Below, piece after piece: positions 1 through 10,674 of a stretch of DNA of 64,000 nucleotides. The position numbers and the translations under genes were made by a program. Under the pieces are notes generated by a model that worked only from the letters and a program-made list of their open reading frames with translations, had not been told where the DNA came from and did not search any database. The DNA is from Roseibium sp. MMSF_3412 (lineage in GTDB: Bacteria > Pseudomonadota > Alphaproteobacteria > Rhizobiales > Stappiaceae). The first letter of the stretch is position 1. Each line of letters starts with the position of its first letter. The stretch is from the NCBI RefSeq assembly GCF_030733265.1, contig NZ_JASHJI010000009.1, positions 62,001 through 126,000 of the forward strand. Reading direction: 5' to 3'.

Positions 1-627
1 GCGGCCCGTTATCATCAGATTCGATGGTGCTGTGCCCGGTGCGGGTTTTTCCACCATATTCGAGATTTCGCTCGAAGCAGCATTGATCCGCTCGGCGAGT
101 TCCACAATGCCGTACTGATGCGTCTGATCTTCCGGGATCTCTTCAACGGCGATGATGTTTCCGCCCGTCTGGTCATAAAGGTCCACCATTTGCCGCAGGC
201 AGCTGACCTTTGACTTGATGATCACATCTGGCAGCAGGATCGCGAACGGCTCGTCGCCAATGATGTCGCGCGCGCACCAGATCGCGTGTCCGAGACCAAG
301 CGGTGCCTGCTGGCGGGTAAAGCTGGTTGATCCCGGTTGCGGCCTGTGTTTTTCGAGCAACTCCAAAGCTTCGGTTTTCTTCCGCGCCTTCAGAGTGTCC
401 TCGAGTTCGTAAGCCATATCGAAATGATCTTCGATGACGTGCTTGTTGCGGCCGGTCACAAAGGCAATGTGCTCGATCCCGGCAGCGCGCGCTTCATCGA
501 CCACATATTGAATGATCGGCCGATCTACGATCGTCAGCATCTCCTTTGGAACCGCCTTGGTGGCCGGCAAGAACCTCGTGCCGAGACCGGCAACCGGAAG
601 CACTGCTTTGCGAATGGGTTTGTTCAT
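1..627 (-). CDS. galU: UTP-glucose-1-phosphate uridylyltransferase, 3' end off window
   Basis: Makes UDP-glucose from UTP and glucose-1-phosphate in the cytoplasm, for envelope polysaccharides. Reading the minus strand from the ATG at 627 gives 209 codons that stay open to base 1, so the C-terminal third is outside the window. The N-terminus has the nucleotidyltransferase signature [19 protein letters not shown] (about residues 14-32), followed by [12 protein letters not shown] and [15 protein letters not shown], all diagnostic of GalU. The plus-strand reading frames here are shadows. It is divergent from kdsA. Family assignment is firm; only the missing C-terminus is unknown. Confidence 0.95.
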   Translation of the reverse strand, partial: MNKPIRKAVLPVAGLGTRFLPATKAVPKEMLTIVDRPIIQYVVDEARAAGIEHIAFVTGRNKHVIEDHFDMAYELEDTLKARKKTEALELLEKHRPQPGSTSFTRQQAPLGLGHAIWCARDIIGDEPFAILLPDVIIKSKVSCLRQMVDLYDQTGGNIIAVEEIPEDQTHQYGIVELAERINAASSEISNMVEKPAPGTAPSNLMITGR

Positions 628-975
628 GTGGCGTTCTCACTCTTACTGACAGACGACTGTATGCCAATCTGCTCACGAAAGTACAAAACAGACAATAAAC
701 TCAGGGTTCTGAGCGGGTATATGTTGGATGATAGCGTCTAACAATTTCATCGCGGTTAAGTTTCAGGACCAGCTCAAAATTAAAAAATGTCTATGGTTTC
801 ATTGAAATACACATACAGGACAATTGCGACATAAATATATTAGGCAACACAGCCTTTTCAATCGATTTAATAGCACAAAAGAAGTGCACAAGACGGAAGG
901 TTGCAGCTTTTTCAAAAGAGCGCTATGGAACACCCGAATTGGGCAGACGCCTGTTTTCGATGAAAGCAGGTACGC
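628..975. other. Intergenic region between divergent galU and kdsA
   Basis: 348 bases between divergently transcribed genes, locally AT-rich around 770-850, so promoters for both genes are expected here. I see no gene-like reading frame and no strong hairpin. The minus-strand frame covering 799-1401 runs antisense into kdsA and has no recognisable domain. Confidence 0.5.
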
Positions 976-1842
976 ATGGCGCACCCCTTTACAGCAAGGT
1001 TGAGAATGACTGAGGCGAACCGGGAAGTTCAGGTCGGAAACGTTACGTTCAGCAACGATGCGGCTTTTGCTCTGATTGCCGGCCCATGTGCACTGGAGAG
1101 CCGCGATCACGCACTCGAATGCGCAGCGGCCATCAAGGAAATATCGGAAAACGTCGGCATAGCGACGGTCTACAAGTCGTCCTTCGACAAGGCCAATCGC
1201 ACATCGTTGTCGGGAGGACGCGGTATCGGCCTTTCCGACGCCTTGCCGATTTTTGCTGAAGTGAAGGAACGCTTCGGCCTTCCCGTTGTCACGGACGTCC
1301 ACGCGGCCGACCAGTGCGCTCCGGTCGGGAAGGTGGTCGACATTCTTCAGATCCCTGCTTTCCTGTGCCGGCAGACGGATCTTTTGGTGGCGGCGGCGCA
1401 AACAGGCAAGACTGTCAACGTGAAGAAGGGCCAGTTCCTCGCCCCCTGGGACATGAAGAATGTGCTGGCCAAGGTGACGGGGTCAGGCAATCCGAACGTG
1501 TTGCTGACGGAAAGAGGCGCCAGCTTCGGTTACAACACGCTTGTGAGCGACATGCGTGCACTGCCCATCATGGCTCAAACGGGAGCGCCTGTTGTCTTTG
1601 ACGCCACCCATTCCGTTCAGCAACCTGGCGGACAGGGCGCCTCGACCGGCGGCGACAGGACAATGGTTCCGGTTTTGGCGCGCTCTGCGGTGGCTGCCGG
1701 TGTTGCGGGCCTGTTCATCGAAACACACCCTGACCCGGACAAGGCGCCCTCGGACGGACCCAACATGGTGCCGCTTAAGGACCTTGAAGCCTTGCTTCGC
1801 CAGCTCAAGGCCATTGATGCCGTAATCAAAACCAGTGCTTAG
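976..1842 (+). CDS. kdsA: 3-deoxy-8-phosphooctulonate (KDO-8-P) synthase
   Basis: Condenses phosphoenolpyruvate with arabinose-5-phosphate to KDO-8-phosphate, the first step to the KDO sugar of lipopolysaccharide. The 288-residue length fits the family. Visible family blocks are [10 protein letters not shown] (substrate loop), [10 protein letters not shown], the metal/substrate segment [20 protein letters not shown] and [12 protein letters not shown]. The start could also be the internal ATG at 1006, which gives the [14 protein letters not shown]-terminus common in relatives; neither has a strong ribosome-binding site. It sits upstream of eno, which supplies its substrate phosphoenolpyruvate. 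Confidence 0.96.
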   Translation: MAHPFTARLRMTEANREVQVGNVTFSNDAAFALIAGPCALESRDHALECAAAIKEISENVGIATVYKSSFDKANRTSLSGGRGIGLSDALPIFAEVKERFGLPVVTDVHAADQCAPVGKVVDILQIPAFLCRQTDLLVAAAQTGKTVNVKKGQFLAPWDMKNVLAKVTGSGNPNVLLTERGASFGYNTLVSDMRALPIMAQTGAPVVFDATHSVQQPGGQGASTGGDRTMVPVLARSAVAAGVAGLFIETHPDPDKAPSDGPNMVPLKDLEALLRQLKAIDAVIKTSA

Positions 1843-1856
1843 GAACAGGAAATAGC

Positions 1857-1896
1857 ACGCCGGGCCAAGGCGTGAATTACTGGAGCGCAGCTCCAG
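1857..1896. repeat. Two tandem hairpins in the kdsA-eno spacer
   Basis: CACGCC/GGCGTG arms (1857-1862 and 1870-1875) and CTGGAGC/GCTCCAG arms (1880-1886 and 1890-1896) form two adjacent perfect stem-loops. There is no U-run, so this is not a classical terminator; it may pause RNA polymerase or stabilise kdsA mRNA. Function is inference. Confidence 0.4.
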
Positions 1897-1978
1897 ACCA
1901 TCAGCCGAATTCGAGGCCAGAAACGCGCCGGTACTTCATCGGCACATGCCAGCAAATGTCCATGCGACAAGGAGTTAG

Positions 1979-3256
<1,278 letters not shown>

Positions 3257-3284
3257 TCCCGCAACGACCTTGTTCCGGCAACAC

Positions 3285-3316
3285 AAAACCCCGCTGTTGA
3301 AAACGGCGGGGTTTTT
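3285..3316 (+). terminator. Rho-independent terminator of eno
   Basis: An A-run, then CCCCGCTGTT, a GAA loop, AACGGCGGGG and a T5 run. The A-run on the other side makes it bidirectional, so it can also end the convergent DsbA-family gene at 3344. Confidence 0.93.
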
Positions 3317-3343
3317 CCATTCCTTTATCCGGACTTTACCGGA

Positions 3344-4009
3344 TCAGACGGCTTCCGGGTCGGAACGTGTTTCCTCGGCGTGCAACAGGGCGGCCGCGAT
3401 CGTTTCCGCTCTTTCCGCACCGGCCAGCACGAACCGTCCGTCGATGATGAAGCAGGGCACGCCCGTAATTCCCGATTCCTGCGCCTTTGCGATTTGCGCC
3501 TCTGTCTTGTCCAGATCGGTCTCCGTTTCAAGAAGCTGTTCAACCAGGTCGGATTCCATCCCGGCTTCTTCCGAAATCCTCACCAGTGTCTCGGCCTTGG
3601 TCAGGTCTTCACCATCCAGGAAATAGGCCTTGAAAAGCCTTTCCACGACATCGCTCTGGACATTGTCGGCCCTCGACCACAAGACGAGGCGGTGGCAATC
3701 AAGCGTATTGGGCGATAGTTTTATGTCCTCGAATGCAAACGGAATTCCTTCCAGTTGCCCTGCTTCCCTGATCCGGTCATAGACAGACGCGGCATTCGCC
3801 GGGCCTCCGAACTTGTCATTGAGGTACTGCTGCCGGTCCTTGCCGGTTTTCGGCAAGGTCGCATCCAGCTGGAACGGGTGCCAGCGCACCTCGACGTTCA
3901 ACTGGGGCACAGACTTCAAAGCCGCTTCAAGCCGCCTCTTGCCAATAAAGCACCATGGACACATGACGTCCGAGACGACATCGACGGAAAGCGGAGCGGT
4001 TTCGTTCAT
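3344..4009 (-). CDS. DsbA-family (FrnE-like) thiol oxidoreductase
   Basis: A 221-residue protein of the DsbA/2-hydroxychromene-2-carboxylate isomerase superfamily, FrnE branch. Near the N-terminus it has VVSDVMCPWCFIGKRRL with the redox CPWC motif (about residues 17-20), and near the C-terminus GITGVPCFIIDGRFVLAGA with the cis-Pro loop (GVP). There is no signal peptide, so it should act in the cytoplasm in thiol-disulphide exchange. Substrate is unknown. It is convergent with eno and shares its terminator. Confidence 0.9.
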   Translation of the reverse strand: MNETAPLSVDVVSDVMCPWCFIGKRRLEAALKSVPQLNVEVRWHPFQLDATLPKTGKDRQQYLNDKFGGPANAASVYDRIREAGQLEGIPFAFEDIKLSPNTLDCHRLVLWSRADNVQSDVVERLFKAYFLDGEDLTKAETLVRISEEAGMESDLVEQLLETETDLDKTEAQIAKAQESGITGVPCFIIDGRFVLAGAERAETIAAALLHAEETRSDPEAV

Positions 4010-4340
4010 ATCAGACCCGATTTGTTCTTTTGTCCGACACTAGTGATTTGGGTTCGAATGCCAAGCCGGTTTTTTCAATAAAAAGCCATTTTGAATGAAA
4101 CAGCGGCATCTGAGCGAGCCATCACGGTTCATATCAAAGACGAGGAACGCAGCACATCGGCAGAGGTGCCGGGATAGCCTGCCGTGCTGTAGCCGGACCC
4201 GGTCGGCTGCTTTGGCCCAGGTTTCAGGCTCCCCGGACGGCCGTGCGCTCCGAAAATTGTCAAGATGATTGCTGCGTGGAGCGCCTCTGGCCGCCACCCC
4301 AGACCAGCGTTTCATGTGATCCCGATTATTCAAACGCGCT
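4010..4340. other. Non-coding stretch, no convincing gene
   Basis: 331 bases between two minus-strand genes. One 97-codon minus frame (4040-4333) exists but is rich in Arg, Cys and His, has no domain and no good ribosome-binding site, and looks like GC-driven noise. I see no terminator or repeat. Confidence 0.5.
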
Positions 4341-5522
4341 CTAACGGACCGTATGATTCAAGATAGAGCTAATTCGTTTTTGCAACCGGACGGTGCCGGC
4401 CTGATTTTTCAGAACGGCGACCGGTCCGAGATCTTTGACCAGGCAAACCAGATCTTCGTCACGGCTGGTTGCGTCGGCAATTGAAAGCAGGGTCGTGTAG
4501 ATTTCGTCGATATCCGTTTCAGGCGTGATCTCGATCCCGAAACTTGCCGGTTCCAGGCGCATTTCCCAGAGATCCAACCCGCGAGCCGCGAGCGCATCGC
4601 TGCAGGTCTTCAGGTAGTTGGCATAGTATTCCCGTCCGAGGCCGCCATCCATGATCTGCTGCCGCAGCCACATCTGGCTTTCGGCCAGAATTCTGTCGGC
4701 CAGCCGCCGTCTTTTGCCGAAACGAAGGGCTGTGATCATGCGTTGCGTCAGTGTTTCCTTGCAGTTTTGCCCGATGATGACATCCGAGGCGCCATTGCGA
4801 AACAAAAGCGCTGAATCCTCTTCGTCTTCGCAGACCGCGAGAACCGGCAGACCTGCAAACCTGGCATCTCTCCTGATTTGCCTGATGTAGTCGATCGCGT
4901 CTTCGAATGCGGCGTCGATGACAACGGCATCGAACGCACGCATGGACATGTATTCAACGGCCATCTTTCCGTCGAAAGCACCGACAACCTCGACCTTCTC
5001 GTCACTGGCATCCTGCCATTCAAGAAAGCGGCCGCTCAGACCGACAACCATCAGGCTGCTGCCACCGGTATGATGCGGGGCCGATCCGAAACCCGGTATG
5101 CGTCCGAAAATCTTTCGTCGTAGCTGAGCTTCCTCGGACCGCATCAAGGCGCGTTGATGAATGCAGATGAGCATGAGCAGCACATCGTCTGGAACCACAC
5201 GATCAATGATCGCCGTGGCCTGAATGTCCTGCGGAAGACTGCTGCCCCCGTCGGTCAGCACATAGATCGGCACATCACACGGCAAGGCCTTTACGTGAGG
5301 CAACAGCCATTTCAGGAAGTCATGGGGATCATGGTCTCCAAGCGCTTCCATATCGATCACGACGGCCGCGGGGAGCGCTGTCGGCGGAACAGCACTGCGC
5401 TCGAACATCCTCAGGAGCGAAACATCAAGATCTTCGGGCGCGTCGCCATTGCTGTTGCGCTTTGGCCGCCGGCCCGCATACCAGTAAGGTCCACGCCACG
5501 AAAGCGACGTTTCATAATCCAT
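4341..5522 (-). CDS. PleD-like regulator: two receiver-like domains and a degenerate GGDEF domain
   Basis: Starting at the ATG at 5522 (preceded by AGGTGGGG) gives 393 residues; an upstream ATG at 5564 would add 14 with no support. The first receiver-like segment contains AAVVIDMEAL and PIYVLTDGG; the second contains SLMVVGLSGRF, AFDAVVIDAAF (candidate phospho-Asp) and LPVLAVCEDEED. A C-terminal domain begins MDGGLGREYYANYL, which resembles the DxLTGLxNRRYF start of diguanylate cyclases, but no GGDEF motif follows. The architecture resembles PleD with a catalytically dead output domain. It is probably a signalling or scaffold protein and not a cyclase. Partner and signal are unknown. Confidence 0.7.
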   Translation of the reverse strand: MDYETSLSWRGPYWYAGRRPKRNSNGDAPEDLDVSLLRMFERSAVPPTALPAAVVIDMEALGDHDPHDFLKWLLPHVKALPCDVPIYVLTDGGSSLPQDIQATAIIDRVVPDDVLLMLICIHQRALMRSEEAQLRRKIFGRIPGFGSAPHHTGGSSLMVVGLSGRFLEWQDASDEKVEVVGAFDGKMAVEYMSMRAFDAVVIDAAFEDAIDYIRQIRRDARFAGLPVLAVCEDEEDSALLFRNGASDVIIGQNCKETLTQRMITALRFGKRRRLADRILAESQMWLRQQIMDGGLGREYYANYLKTCSDALAARGLDLWEMRLEPASFGIEITPETDIDEIYTTLLSIADATSRDEDLVCLVKDLGPVAVLKNQAGTVRLQKRISSILNHTVR

Positions 5523-5766
5523 GCCCAGTCCCCACCTAGAGCCTCTTTGAATGAGACGGAGCAACTTGCCCCGGTTCTCGGGTTGGCCGGCCAGACGTGC
5601 TCTGCTCCCTGGATGGGAACCTTGTTGCTTCCATCAATTGACCCCGTATCACTCAAAAGGATTCAAGAGCGTCTCGTGCTTGTTCGTGTGCAACATGATG
5701 CCCTTACTACACAGATTCGATCAACCAGCAGATGTTGGAAAGGTTGCGGACTGCTTAAGCCTTCAC

Positions 5767-7398
5767 TTATGCCACCGCCGCAGGCAACCTCTGTGTTCGC
5801 ATCGTGAGTTTTTCCCGGAAGATTGTTCCATCCGGGTTGCGCGGCAACGATTGCAGGATCAGGACACGATGCGGGATCTTGGCAAGATCGACGCCTTCGG
5901 CGTCGAGATAGGCAAAAAACGACGCTGCATCCGGCACCGTGGCGGTATCAGGCACAATAGCCGCGTAGAGTCTCGATCCGAGCACAGGGTCCTCGACTAT
6001 GAACGCAGCCGCCTCTCGTGTTCCCGGATAATTTGAGTAGACAACGTCGATCGTCTCCAGGTTGCCGGTTCCAAGAGCGTAGGCGCCGGGTATCCCGAAA
6101 CCGGAGATTCCGTCTTCCACAAGTTCTACCTTGATGTTGGTATTCAGGAAGCCCGTACCCTCCCAGCGGACACGTCTCTGATCTCCGTTGATCGTGCGCC
6201 AGCCGATTTCCGGGACCATTGGCCCCTTGACGAGAAGTGTCGGCAGGCGTGCCTCGATCTCCTCCGTTACTGCGACTTCTAGAAGGGCTGGCCCGCTTTC
6301 ACACCCGTTCGACCCGTCATGCTTTCCCAAGGCGGTCGCCTTGACCTTTGCCGACGGCCCCCTGGCTTTGGCAACCAGCGCAAACTCATCGGCAATGTGA
6401 ACGTCGACGAGCGGGCGCTTGGCAACGAACGTGTTCGGATGCGGCGAGGAAATGTTCCAGGCGGCCAGGATTGTGGTTTCCGCATTGGCGAGCTTGCGGT
6501 CGAGGGTCTGTGCCAGAGGACCCGGTGTCATGACGATATCGGCGCCGACATCGTTGGCATGTGTGGCCAGGTTGGCAAGTGATGTGGGGTGATGCAGATG
6601 CAGCGTGCTGCCCGTCGCCAGAAAGGGCACCAGTCCTCCGCCCAGCCCCGTCAGGCCGCTGAGCGAATAGGGAACGAGGATCGTGCTGCCCTCCTGAAGG
6701 TCCGCCTCGCTGATCACCATCTGCGCGGCGGATATCCAATGATTGTGGCACCGGCTTACCGGTACGTTTTCCTCACCGCTCCGGCTCCAGCATATCGTTG
6801 CGGTATGATCGGCAGGATCCGGACGTTCCTGCGGCGCGAAGTCGAGCCCGTCCCCCATCTCCGCCAGCATCGGCGCAAGTTCAATCAGGCCGTCCGGCAC
6901 GTCCTTGCCGAGCCCGAACACAAAGCGCAGCGAAAAAAGGTCGCCCGCAACGTCGCGCGCAGCGGTTCCGACATCCCGCGTCTCGATGCGGTCCGCGGCA
7001 ATGAAGCCTTTGGCACCGATGGAATTCAGCGCTTCGAGAACGTTTTTCTGCCGCCAGTGAAGCGGCAGCGGCGAAACGATCAGATCCGCGCGCAACGCCG
7101 CGAGAAAAGCGATGACGGTATCCACGGTGTTGGGTGCCTGGATACCAATGACATGGTCGGCTGACAGACCGACGGTTGTGTAGAACGCGGCAAGACGGTC
7201 GATTTCCCGATCGGCTTCAGCGTAGGTCAGGCTGCGCGGTTCGCCTCCGGTCCAGGCGGCCCTGTCAGGCGCGTCCACCAGCGCAAGACGCTCGGGATGC
7301 TCTGCTGCCGTTCTGCGAAAGAGTTCATCAAGCGGCACATCGGACCAGGCTCCGCTTTCATGGTACTCCTTGGCGAGGTGTTCTTGCGTGACTTTCAT
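5767..7398 (-). CDS. AMP-dependent synthetase/ligase-like protein with degenerate active site
   Basis: A 543-residue protein with the ANL (acyl-CoA synthetase) layout: N-terminal LTYAEADREIDRLA and VIGIQAPNTVDTVIAFLA, a hydrophobic core, and a C-terminal LPRNPDGTIFREKL. The catalytic motifs are eroded. The P-loop position reads CWSRSGEENVPVSRC (from residue 203) where SGTTGxPKG is usual. The C-terminal catalytic Lys of GKI is Thr (GTI). No YGxTE motif is recognisable. AAGGAAA precedes the ATG. It lies 24 bases downstream of the solute-binding protein gene on the same strand. It may have lost adenylation or use a changed substrate; no function is claimed. Confidence 0.75.
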   Translation of the reverse strand: MKVTQEHLAKEYHESGAWSDVPLDELFRRTAAEHPERLALVDAPDRAAWTGGEPRSLTYAEADREIDRLAAFYTTVGLSADHVIGIQAPNTVDTVIAFLAALRADLIVSPLPLHWRQKNVLEALNSIGAKGFIAADRIETRDVGTAARDVAGDLFSLRFVFGLGKDVPDGLIELAPMLAEMGDGLDFAPQERPDPADHTATICWSRSGEENVPVSRCHNHWISAAQMVISEADLQEGSTILVPYSLSGLTGLGGGLVPFLATGSTLHLHHPTSLANLATHANDVGADIVMTPGPLAQTLDRKLANAETTILAAWNISSPHPNTFVAKRPLVDVHIADEFALVAKARGPSAKVKATALGKHDGSNGCESGPALLEVAVTEEIEARLPTLLVKGPMVPEIGWRTINGDQRRVRWEGTGFLNTNIKVELVEDGISGFGIPGAYALGTGNLETIDVVYSNYPGTREAAAFIVEDPVLGSRLYAAIVPDTATVPDAASFFAYLDAEGVDLAKIPHRVLILQSLPRNPDGTIFREKLTMRTQRLPAAVA

Positions 7399-7422
7399 GT
7401 TTTCCTTCGTCCGTTGGTCCGA

Positions 7423-9300
7423 TTATTGCGTTGCCGATGTCCACCACGTGTCAAATTCATGACCATAGAGAGAGTTGTTCTGAGGCGGAGAAACCTTCGT
7501 CCAGTGCGCGACCCAGTCATCGGAGACATGATAGAGCGGGACCGCATAGGCACCGGAGATCAGAACCCTGTCGAAGGCACGCACGGCGTCGACAAATTCT
7601 TCGCGGCTCCGGGCGCCCACGATTTCATCGATCAATGCGTCGATGGCCGGTTCCTTGGCGCCCACGAAGTTGAACGAACCTTCGGCGTCCGCAGATTGGG
7701 AACTCCAGCGCCCGTATTGTTCCGCGCCCGGCGAAAGCGAGGCGTACCAGGTGTTGAACACCATGTCGAAATCCCGTTTGGTGCGGCGCTCCTCGAATTG
7801 TGAAGGATCGACACTGCGCACGTTTACGGTAATGCCCAGCAGTTCGACGGTTCTGATATAGGCAAGCGCGAGTTTTTCCTCGTCCTCGTTCTTGGCCAGG
7901 ATCTCAAACGCCAGTTGCTGCCCGGTGGCCTCGCTGACCAGCTTCCTGTCCTTGAGCGCATACCCGGCATTGTTCAGCTCCGACAAGGCGGCGCGCAGAA
8001 CCTTCCGGTCCCGGCCTGAGCCATCCGCATCCGCCGGTCTCCAGGAACCCTCCATGACCTCGGGGGCAACGGCATCCGGGAAGGGAGCCAGCAGTTCACG
8101 TTCACGATCGCTTGCAGGACGTCCGATGGCGGACAGTTCGGAATTGTCCCAGTAGCCGGCCGTGCGGGAGAAAAGGTCGTAGTAAAGGTTCCGGTTCACC
8201 CAGTTGAAATCGAACAGCATCCGCAGGGCCTTGCGAACGCGAATGTCCTGGAACTGCTCACGGCGCGTATTGAAGGCAATGCCCTGCATCGGTGCCGGAA
8301 CACCCCTTGGAATGGACATCTGGACAACGTCGCCATCGCGTGCGGCGGGGAAATCGAAGCCTTTGGCCCAACGGGCCGGGTCGCGGAACTGCAGCGCGTT
8401 CACGAGGCCTTTCTTGAAGGCCTCCTGCAACGTGGTCTCGTCCCTGAAATATTCGATCCGGATCTCGTCGAAGTTGTCAAAACCGGCTTTGACCGGAAGG
8501 TCCCTGGCCCAGTAGTCCGGGTTCTTTTCATAAACGACGAGCCTTCCAGGCTGGATCGTCTTGAACGTATAGGGCCCCGACCCGACGGGCGGCGTCAGCG
8601 ACGACTTGTCGAAATTCTCCGCATCCGTGTTTTTCTTGGAAAAGATCGGCGCAAGCGCGATCAGCAGCGGAAGTTCCCTGTTGTCACCGTTTTCAAAAAC
8701 CAGCTTGATCCGGTTCGGAGGCGTTATTTCCTTCTCGACAATGGCGCCATACCAGTTGCGGTACGGGGGACGTCCCTTGTCCCGGATAATATCCAGCGAA
8801 AACGCAATATCCTCGACCGTCACTGGCGATCCGTCAGAGAATTTCGCATCCGGATTGAGCTCGAATTCAATCCATTCCCGGCTTTCGGGCATGCGGACAC
8901 GTTGCGCGATCAACCCGTAGAGAGAAAACGGTTCGGCGTAGGACCGCACCATGAGGCTTTCCAGGATGTTGTTGCCGAACTGGCGCTCCCTCATGCCGCG
9001 CGCAGATGTCCATCCGCCCTGCACGATAAACGAATTCATGCTGTCGAACGTGCCTTGTACACCGAGACTGATCGTCCCGCCCTTCGGCGCATCCGGATTG
9101 GCATAGGGAAAGGGTTCGCCGGGTGCCAGGGCAGGGGTCCCGTGCATCGAAATCGCATGTGTCCAGGGCACGGTTTCATCAGAAGCCGCGACCTGGTTGG
9201 CAAGCATGAACGCCACCGCAAAGGTCAGGACGAAACGGCCCTTTGACTTGCTCAAAAGACAATTTACCGTCCTGACGAGGTCAAGAATACGCATAACCAT
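7423..9300 (-). CDS. Extracellular solute-binding protein family 5, YejA-like (peptide/microcin type)
   Basis: Periplasmic binding protein for an oligopeptide-type ABC transporter. Of 625 residues, the first 40 hold a signal peptide ending near ANQVAASDETVPW. It then shows family-5 features: FPYANPDAPKGGTISLG, LNPDAKFSDGSPVTVEDIAFS, SGPYTFKTIQPGRLVVYEKNPDYW and VRKALRMLFDFNWVN. Length and the HAISMHGTPALAPGEPFPY start resemble YejA. The start at 9300 (AAGGGA upstream) is preferred over GTG 9303 or ATG 9294. No permease or ATPase genes are adjacent, so its transporter is encoded elsewhere. Confidence 0.88.
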   Translation of the reverse strand: MVMRILDLVRTVNCLLSKSKGRFVLTFAVAFMLANQVAASDETVPWTHAISMHGTPALAPGEPFPYANPDAPKGGTISLGVQGTFDSMNSFIVQGGWTSARGMRERQFGNNILESLMVRSYAEPFSLYGLIAQRVRMPESREWIEFELNPDAKFSDGSPVTVEDIAFSLDIIRDKGRPPYRNWYGAIVEKEITPPNRIKLVFENGDNRELPLLIALAPIFSKKNTDAENFDKSSLTPPVGSGPYTFKTIQPGRLVVYEKNPDYWARDLPVKAGFDNFDEIRIEYFRDETTLQEAFKKGLVNALQFRDPARWAKGFDFPAARDGDVVQMSIPRGVPAPMQGIAFNTRREQFQDIRVRKALRMLFDFNWVNRNLYYDLFSRTAGYWDNSELSAIGRPASDRERELLAPFPDAVAPEVMEGSWRPADADGSGRDRKVLRAALSELNNAGYALKDRKLVSEATGQQLAFEILAKNEDEEKLALAYIRTVELLGITVNVRSVDPSQFEERRTKRDFDMVFNTWYASLSPGAEQYGRWSSQSADAEGSFNFVGAKEPAIDALIDEIVGARSREEFVDAVRAFDRVLISGAYAVPLYHVSDDWVAHWTKVSPPQNNSLYGHEFDTWWTSATQ

Positions 9301-9560
9301 CACCGGAGATCCCTTTGATTCTCATTTTCGAGCCTAGCATAAGCTTCCATTGAACGCGCCTGGCACCAGCCACAAAGACACAGATATACAGATTTGAATC
9401 GAACTGGAGCTTTGCGTTGCAAATCGGCCACCCTCTTGCCCTAATTGGGTGCCTTACCATGCAATTCACGGATCAATTGTTCGAACGGGCCTTGCGGATG
9501 CTTCCGGAATGCCTCAGAACAACGCAAAGAATTCGCATAAGCACGATTGAGGACGTTTCA

Positions 9561-10172
9561 ATGACGAGTGTTTTAAAAAGAGGATTGTTCGGATGCGCCA
9601 CGGCTGCATTCGTGGCCGTGTCTTCTTTTGCAGCTGCTCCTGCAATCGCCCAGGAAGACAAGAGCCCTTGGACGAAGGCATGCAACACCAATCCGCAGAC
9701 GCAGAAGGAAATCTGCTTCATTTCGATTGAGTTGCGCACGAACACGGGTCAGTTCCTGAGCAACATCGCGATCCAGGAAACAGAAGGCGAGGCACGCAAG
9801 AAACTTCTGGTCGCCGTTCCGACCGGAGTTCTCATCCAGCCCGGCCTGCGCATCCAGATCGACGACAGCAAGCCGGTTCAGGCCAAGTACAGCATTTGTG
9901 CTCCGAACGCCTGTTATGCCGAGCTGGCAATCGACGACACCTTCATCAATGCGATGAAGCAGGGCGGTGAGATGCGCGTATCGCCGTACAACCAGCAGGC
10001 CAAGGAAATCGTCTTCAAGATGACCCTGATCGGCTTCACAAAGGTGTATGACGGCGAGCCGATGGATCTTGCCGAGCTGCAGAAGCGCCAGGAAGAGCTG
10101 CAGAGTGAACTGCAGAAGAAGGCCGATGACGCGCGCCAGAAACTGATCGACGCCCAGAAGGCCTCTCAGTAA
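9561..10172 (+). CDS. Invasion-associated locus B (IalB) family protein
   Basis: A 203-residue secreted protein. I start it at the ATG at 9561, just after GAGGA, because that gives a signal peptide (LFGCATAAFVAVSSFAAAP...AIAQ). The longer frame from 9417 only adds non-signal sequence. The mature part has the IalB pattern WTKACNTNPQTQKEICFI, a CAPNACYAEL cysteine pair and a predicted C-terminal coiled coil (QKRQEELQSELQKKADDARQ). IalB-type proteins are common in Hyphomicrobiales; outside pathogens their role is unclear. Confidence 0.87.
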   Translation: MTSVLKRGLFGCATAAFVAVSSFAAAPAIAQEDKSPWTKACNTNPQTQKEICFISIELRTNTGQFLSNIAIQETEGEARKKLLVAVPTGVLIQPGLRIQIDDSKPVQAKYSICAPNACYAELAIDDTFINAMKQGGEMRVSPYNQQAKEIVFKMTLIGFTKVYDGEPMDLAELQKRQEELQSELQKKADDARQKLIDAQKASQ

Positions 10173-10195
10173 CCAGGCTTGCACAGCAAACAAAG

Positions 10196-10228
10196 AAAAG
10201 GCCGGAACAATCGTTCCGGCCTTTTTTG
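10196..10228 (+). terminator. Rho-independent terminator after ialB-like gene
   Basis: AAGGCCGGAAC, loop AATC, GTTCCGGCCTT, then T-run. A-rich flank on the other side makes it bidirectional for the convergent hspQ. Confidence 0.93.
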
Positions 10229-10248
10229 TATTCGGGATCATTCGCGCG

Positions 10249-10572
10249 TCAGTGGATCTCGACGCTGCGCGGCAGATACGATCCGTCTGTCTGTTCTTCA
10301 AAGATTTCCTCAACCTGCGGATGGCGCACCGGTTCCCCGGTCATGTCGGGCTCCAGGTTCTGTTCGCTGACATAGGCGACGTATTCCGTCTCCTCGTTTT
10401 CCGCAAGCAGGTGATAAAAGGGTTGGTCTCGAACCGGCCGCACGTCCTCGGGAATGGCGTTCCACCATTCTTCCGTGTTGCTGAATGTCGGATCGACATC
10501 GAAAATCACACCCCTGAAAGGGTAAATCCGGTGCCGGACGACCTGACCTATTCTAAATTTTGCCGTTCGCAT
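10249..10572 (-). CDS. hspQ: Heat shock protein HspQ (hemimethylated-DNA-binding YccV family)
   Basis: A 107-residue protein beginning MRTAKFRIGQVVRHRIYPFRG, then VIFDVDPTFSNTEEWW, DQPFYHLLAENEE and YVAYVSEQNL, all typical of the HspQ/YccV family. In E. coli the family binds hemimethylated DNA and is a specificity factor for Lon protease. The frame extends 20 codons upstream, but the ATG at 10572 gives the conserved N-terminus. It shares a terminator with the IalB-like gene. Confidence 0.93.
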   Translation of the reverse strand: MRTAKFRIGQVVRHRIYPFRGVIFDVDPTFSNTEEWWNAIPEDVRPVRDQPFYHLLAENEETEYVAYVSEQNLEPDMTGEPVRHPQVEEIFEEQTDGSYLPRSVEIH

Positions 10573-10674
10573 GGGTACTCGTCCGCCTGCTGCATGCCTT
10601 GCCGGGATAGCGTGTCGACCGCCGGCTTGCAAGCATTGTAATATTAAAGTCTATACAACAGGCCTTGCGATTTC

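Noticed and set aside
4040-4333. 97-codon minus-strand frame as a gene
   Set aside because: Arg/Cys/His-rich, no domain, no ribosome-binding site.
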